A stretch of DNA of 58,848 bases from contig NZ_BMMU01000005.1 in the NCBI RefSeq assembly GCF_014646095.1, positions 233,365 through 292,212 of the forward strand, in the 5' to 3' direction. A program made the position numbers and the translations under genes. Below the pieces are notes generated by a model. It was not told where the DNA came from. It was given only the letters and a program-made list of their open reading frames with translations, and did not search any database. Source of the DNA: Streptomyces lacrimifluminis (GTDB taxonomy: Bacteria; Actinomycetota; Actinomycetes; Streptomycetales; Streptomycetaceae). Below, in pieces: positions 55,605 to 58,848 of this stretch; positions within the stretch are counted from its first letter, which is position 1; each line of letters starts with the position of its first letter.

Positions 55605-57002
55605 ATGACGACGCCCGACCCGCAGTACCGCACCGAACACGACTCCATGGGCGAGGTCCGTGTCCCCGTGCACGCCAAGTGGCGGGCGCAGACCCAGCGT
55701 GCCGTGGAGAACTTCCCCGTCTCCGGGCAGCGTATCGAGCGCGCCCATATCGAGGCGCTCGCCCGGATCAAGGGTGCCGCCGCGAAGGTCAACGCCCAGC
55801 TCGGTGTGGTCGACAAGGACATCGCCGACGCCATTCAGGAGGCCGCCGACGAGGTCGCCGCCGGTGACTGGGACGAGCACTTTCCGGTCGACGTGTTCCA
55901 GACCGGTTCCGGTACCTCGTCCAACATGAACGCCAACGAGGTCATCGCCAGTCTCGCCGGTGAGCGGCTGGGGAAGGACGTACACCCCAATGATCACGTC
56001 AACGCCTCGCAGTCGTCCAACGACGTGTTCCCCTCCTCCATCCACATCGCCGCCACCGCCGCCGTCACCCGCGACCTGATCCCCGCCCTCGACCACCTCG
56101 CCGACGCCCTCACCCGCAAGTCCGAGGAGTTCGCCGACGTCGTGAAGTCGGGGCGTACGCATCTCATGGACGCCACGCCCGTGACGCTCGGACAGGAGTT
56201 CGGGGGGTACGCCGCCCAGGTGCGGTACGGCGTGGAGCGGCTGCGTGCCTCCCTGCCCCGGCTGGCCGAGCTGCCGCTCGGCGGTACCGCCGTCGGGACC
56301 GGGATCAACACGCCGCCCGGGTTCTCCGCCGCCGTGATCGAGGAGGTCGCCCGGACTACCGGGCTGCCCCTCACCGAGGCTCGCGATCACTTCGAGGCGC
56401 AGGGCGCGCGGGACGGGATCGTCGAGACGAGCGGACAGCTGCGGACCATCGCCGTCGGGTTGACCAAGATCGCGAACGATCTGCGGTGGATGGCCTCCGG
56501 GCCCCGGACCGGGCTCGCCGAGATCAGCCTGCCCGATCTTCAGCCCGGGTCGTCCATCATGCCCGGCAAGGTCAATCCCGTGATCCCCGAGGCCGTCCTG
56601 ATGGTCTCCGCGCAGGTCATCGGCAATGACGTCACCGTCACCACCGCCGGTGCCGCCGGGAACTTCGAGCTCAACGTCATGCTGCCCGTCATCGCCAAGA
56701 ACGTTCTCGAGTCCGTTCGGCTGCTCGCCAACGTCTCGCGGCTGCTTGCCGACCGGACCGTCGACGGGATCGTCGCCCATCGGGAGCGGGCGCGCGAGTA
56801 CGCCGAGTCCTCGCCCTCGGTCGTCACGCCGCTCAACAAGTACATCGGGTACGAGGAAGCGGCCAAGGTGGCCAAGAAGTCGCTCGCCGAGAAGAAGACG
56901 ATCCGCCAAGTCGTCCTGGAATCCGGGTACGTGGAGCGCGGTGATCTCACCGTCGAGCAGCTCGACACGGCGTTGGATGTCCTGCGGATGACGCGCCCGT
57001 AA
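55605..57002 (+). CDS. fumC: Class II fumarate hydratase
   Basis: Cluster-free, oxygen-stable fumarase of the aspartase/fumarase superfamily, 465 aa. Signature segments are [51 protein letters not shown] and the superfamily signature [18 protein letters not shown] lies 6 nt before the ATG. Earlier in-frame extension runs into the repeat and is not real. It lies 199 nt downstream of the class I gene, on the same strand. Confidence 0.97.
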   Translation: MTTPDPQYRTEHDSMGEVRVPVHAKWRAQTQRAVENFPVSGQRIERAHIEALARIKGAAAKVNAQLGVVDKDIADAIQEAADEVAAGDWDEHFPVDVFQTGSGTSSNMNANEVIASLAGERLGKDVHPNDHVNASQSSNDVFPSSIHIAATAAVTRDLIPALDHLADALTRKSEEFADVVKSGRTHLMDATPVTLGQEFGGYAAQVRYGVERLRASLPRLAELPLGGTAVGTGINTPPGFSAAVIEEVARTTGLPLTEARDHFEAQGARDGIVETSGQLRTIAVGLTKIANDLRWMASGPRTGLAEISLPDLQPGSSIMPGKVNPVIPEAVLMVSAQVIGNDVTVTTAGAAGNFELNVMLPVIAKNVLESVRLLANVSRLLADRTVDGIVAHRERAREYAESSPSVVTPLNKYIGYEEAAKVAKKSLAEKKTIRQVVLESGYVERGDLTVEQLDTALDVLRMTRP

Positions 57003-57063
57003 CGTCATCCGGCCACTGGCGAGAACGGTGACGCGCACCGCAGCGTCGTATGCCCGGGGCACC

Positions 57064-57069
57064 TAATAT
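57064..57069 (+). promoter_or_regulatory. -10 element TAATAT of probable leaderless gene
   Basis: It lies 6 nt before the ATG at 57076, with no Shine-Dalgarno sequence. It is AT-rich and stands out in this GC-rich context. No -35 consensus seen. Confidence 0.5.
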
Positions 57070-57075
57070 CTCTCC

Positions 57076-57768
57076 ATGACAGACGACGGAGCGTTGAGAC
57101 GAGTGGAAGCGGGCGGATCAGCGGCGTACTGGTCCCCCGGGAGTCAGATCCTGTGGCGCTATCGCGAGAACTCCGGGGACCGCTTCCACATCGTGCGTCC
57201 CGTCACCGTCGTACGGGACGACCCCGAGGTGCTCGCCGTGTGGATGGCCCCCGGCACCGAGTGCGTCAAGCCCGTGCTCGCCGACGGTACGCCCGTGCAC
57301 GTGGAACCGCTGGAGTCGCGGTACACCAAGCCCCGGACCGTCCAGCGCGACCGCTGGTTCGGCACCGGGGTGCTGAAGCTGGCGCGACCCGCCGAGCCCT
57401 GGTCGGTGTGGCTTTTCTGGGAACCGGGCTGGCAGTTCAAGAACTGGTACGTGAACCTGGAGGAGCCGCTTGTCCGTTGGGCCGGCGGGGTCGACTCCGA
57501 GGACCATTTTCTCGACATCACCGTGAATCCCGACCGGACGTGGGAATGGCGCGACGAGGACGAGTTCGCGCAGGCCCAGCAGGCCGGGCTGATGGACGCC
57601 CAACTCGCCGAACGGGTAAGGGAAGCGGGGCGTTCGGCGGTGGAGGTCATCCGGGCCTGGGGTGCGCCGTTCGCGGATGGCTGGCAGCACTGGCGCCCGG
57701 ATCCGTCGTGGGCTGTACCGTCACTGCCGGAGGACTGGGACCGTACGCCCGCGCACATGTCGTCATGA
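57076..57768 (+). CDS. DUF402 (FomD-like) protein
   Basis: A 230-aa soluble protein of the DUF402 family. Visible cues are WRYRENSGDRFHIVRPVTVV, WFGTGVLKLARPAEPWSVWL, KNWYVNLEEPLVRW and DHFLDITVNPDRTWEWRDEDEF, where the conserved acidic residues bind divalent metal in related phosphohydrolases such as FomD. It probably hydrolyses a nucleotide or phosphate ester; the substrate is unknown. The start ATG appears leaderless. It is followed by the SpoIIE-type phosphatase gene on the same strand. Confidence 0.9.
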   Translation: MTDDGALRRVEAGGSAAYWSPGSQILWRYRENSGDRFHIVRPVTVVRDDPEVLAVWMAPGTECVKPVLADGTPVHVEPLESRYTKPRTVQRDRWFGTGVLKLARPAEPWSVWLFWEPGWQFKNWYVNLEEPLVRWAGGVDSEDHFLDITVNPDRTWEWRDEDEFAQAQQAGLMDAQLAERVREAGRSAVEVIRAWGAPFADGWQHWRPDPSWAVPSLPEDWDRTPAHMSS

Positions 57769-58049
57769 GACCCTTGATGCGCCCCCGGTGCACAACCGTA
57801 GGATCGTCCTCCGCAAGGGCGCACGACCGGTAACTGCCGGAAAACGCGCCGGGCCTGACCATACGTCACCGAGGGGCGGCAGGACGTGAGCGAGGGGTAC
57901 GAGGGCAGCACCGGTCCGGGCCGACCACGGCTCGCCGGTGCACCAGGAACAACCTCTGACCACGCCGGTTTTCCGTTCCTGGGGCACGTATTCCGGGTAT
58001 CGGGAAGTCGGCGGGACCAACTGCGTGTACAACGCGCAGCCCCGGACGG

Positions 58050-58848
58050 ATGGATTCGACACGCGTGACGGAGCAACCCACCTCGCACGAGCGCAGTCGG
58101 CCGGGCACCGGCCGGCCGGACACCCCCGCGGACACCCGCGGGGCGCTTCTGCGTTCCCCGGAGGCGGCGGCTCTGCCTCTGCCGAAGCAGACGACAGGGC
58201 AGGGAGGGGCCGCCGGCGGGCTGGAAGCCGCCGACTGCTCCGTGACAGGCTCCGAGAGCCCCGAGACCGTCGGCGGCGCCGGTAGAGCCGCGCACGGCGC
58301 GGGAACAGCGGGAACAGAGGCGGGAACAGGCGCGATGGCATCCAGCTCGAGTACTGGTACCGGTACGTCCGGCTCCACCGGCCCCAACCCCGCCGGTCCC
58401 CCGGCCGCGCCCGGGCCCGAGCACTCGCAGCCCGACCAGCCGTCCTCGACCGAGCCCGACGCGCACCGCCCGCGTCCGGCGCCGGACAGCATCCCGGTCC
58501 AGCCGGGCGCCGAGACGGCCCGCCCGGGCACGGAGAACCACACGACGGAGCACCACGCCACGGAGAACCACGCGAGCCCGAACGGACCCGCCGACGGCGC
58601 CGACCCGGCCGTGAGCGCCCTCACCGGCAAGGAACGCCGTTCCGGGCAGGGCAACCCCGCCGGCACTCCGCTGCCGATGCGGCGGGACGGCGACCGGCTG
58701 CGGTTCGTCGGGGCAGCCACCCGGCGTATCGCCCGGGGCATCGACCTCGACGAGATCGTGATGGGGCTGTGCCGGGCGACCGTGCCGACGTTCTCGGACA
58801 CGATCCTCGTCTATCTGCGCGACCCGCTGCCGGTCGGTGACGAGCGGC
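58050..58848 (+). CDS. SpoIIE/GAF-type PP2C phosphatase, N-terminal part only
   Basis: An open frame runs off the window edge. The first about 205 residues are low-complexity and probably unstructured: Gly/Thr/Ser-rich, then Pro-rich, then His/Asn/Thr-rich (TENHTTEHHATENHASP). A folded part starts with LPMRRDGDRLRFVGAATRRI and ARGIDLDEIVMGLCRATVPT, the usual lead-in to a GAF domain in streptomycete SpoIIE-family phosphatases. The start is uncertain: ATG 58050 or GTG 58065, neither with a good ribosome-binding site. The catalytic PP2C domain should lie beyond the window, so the assignment is by resemblance. Confidence 0.75.
   Translation, partial: MDSTRVTEQPTSHERSRPGTGRPDTPADTRGALLRSPEAAALPLPKQTTGQGGAAGGLEAADCSVTGSESPETVGGAGRAAHGAGTAGTEAGTGAMASSSSTGTGTSGSTGPNPAGPPAAPGPEHSQPDQPSSTEPDAHRPRPAPDSIPVQPGAETARPGTENHTTEHHATENHASPNGPADGADPAVSALTGKERRSGQGNPAGTPLPMRRDGDRLRFVGAATRRIARGIDLDEIVMGLCRATVPTFSDTILVYLRDPLPVGDER

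Noticed and set aside
57886..58068. 60-aa GTG-started frame before the last gene
   Set aside because: There is no ribosome-binding site of note, its composition is unlike neighbouring proteins, and it overlaps the likely start of the phosphatase gene.

Overview
This is a chromosomal segment of a Streptomyces or very close relative. Coding positions are extremely GC-rich, starts are mixed ATG/GTG/TTG, and the gene content is typical: a WhiB-family protein, SpoIIE-type PP2C phosphatases with HATPase domains, a BldK-like peptide transporter next to typA, class I and class II fumarases side by side, a polyphosphate glucokinase, and sugar ABC transporters without their own ATPase. I see no tRNA, rRNA, CRISPR array, prophage or insertion sequence. 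Because of the GC bias almost every gene has long antisense or out-of-frame shadow ORFs, which are left out.

Layout. 1-6537: peptide ABC transporter operon on the minus strand (binding lipoprotein, two permeases, two ATPases, the last cut by the window edge). 6538-11609: typA, a small lipoprotein and a very large solute-binding lipoprotein, all minus. 11895-15840: a plus-strand respiratory operon with a small coiled-coil protein, then sdhC, sdhA and sdhB of the type with one five-helix membrane subunit. 15929-23354: mostly signalling and housekeeping genes (TPM-type secreted protein, PP2C phosphatase, stand-alone HATPase, Nudix hydrolase, SPOR-like small protein, GntR regulator). 23551-33100: accessory and stress-type genes (septum-formation-domain protein, threonine-synthase-like enzyme, two short-chain dehydrogenases, a frameshifted FUSC-family gene, and a ferritin-like/hemerythrin pair behind a sigma-B-type promoter).

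33139-43856 holds a mannan-use locus. A Tat-exported GH26 mannanase, a binding lipoprotein and two permeases are on the minus strand. They diverge from a cytoplasmic GH2 beta-mannosidase and a LacI-family regulator on the plus strand. The inferred flow is: mannan cut outside, oligosaccharides imported, then hydrolysed to mannose inside, with the ATPase supplied from elsewhere. A secreted alpha/beta hydrolase lies downstream behind its own promoter.

44032-58848 is conserved core: ychF, a DUF6542 gene, ppgK, ispH, xseA/xseB, a nitroreductase-family gene, a DUF4245 gene, glpX, a wbl gene, a DUF1707 gene, two fumarases, a DUF402 gene and the start of another SpoIIE-type phosphatase. Several of these genes look leaderless.

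Convergent gene pairs are often separated by strong perfect hairpins. Two families of intergenic repeats occur (three copies and two copies). The gene order resembles the S. coelicolor neighbourhood of bldK/typA and fum/glpX/ychF as I remember it, with the interval that carries the actinorhodin cluster there occupied here by other genes.
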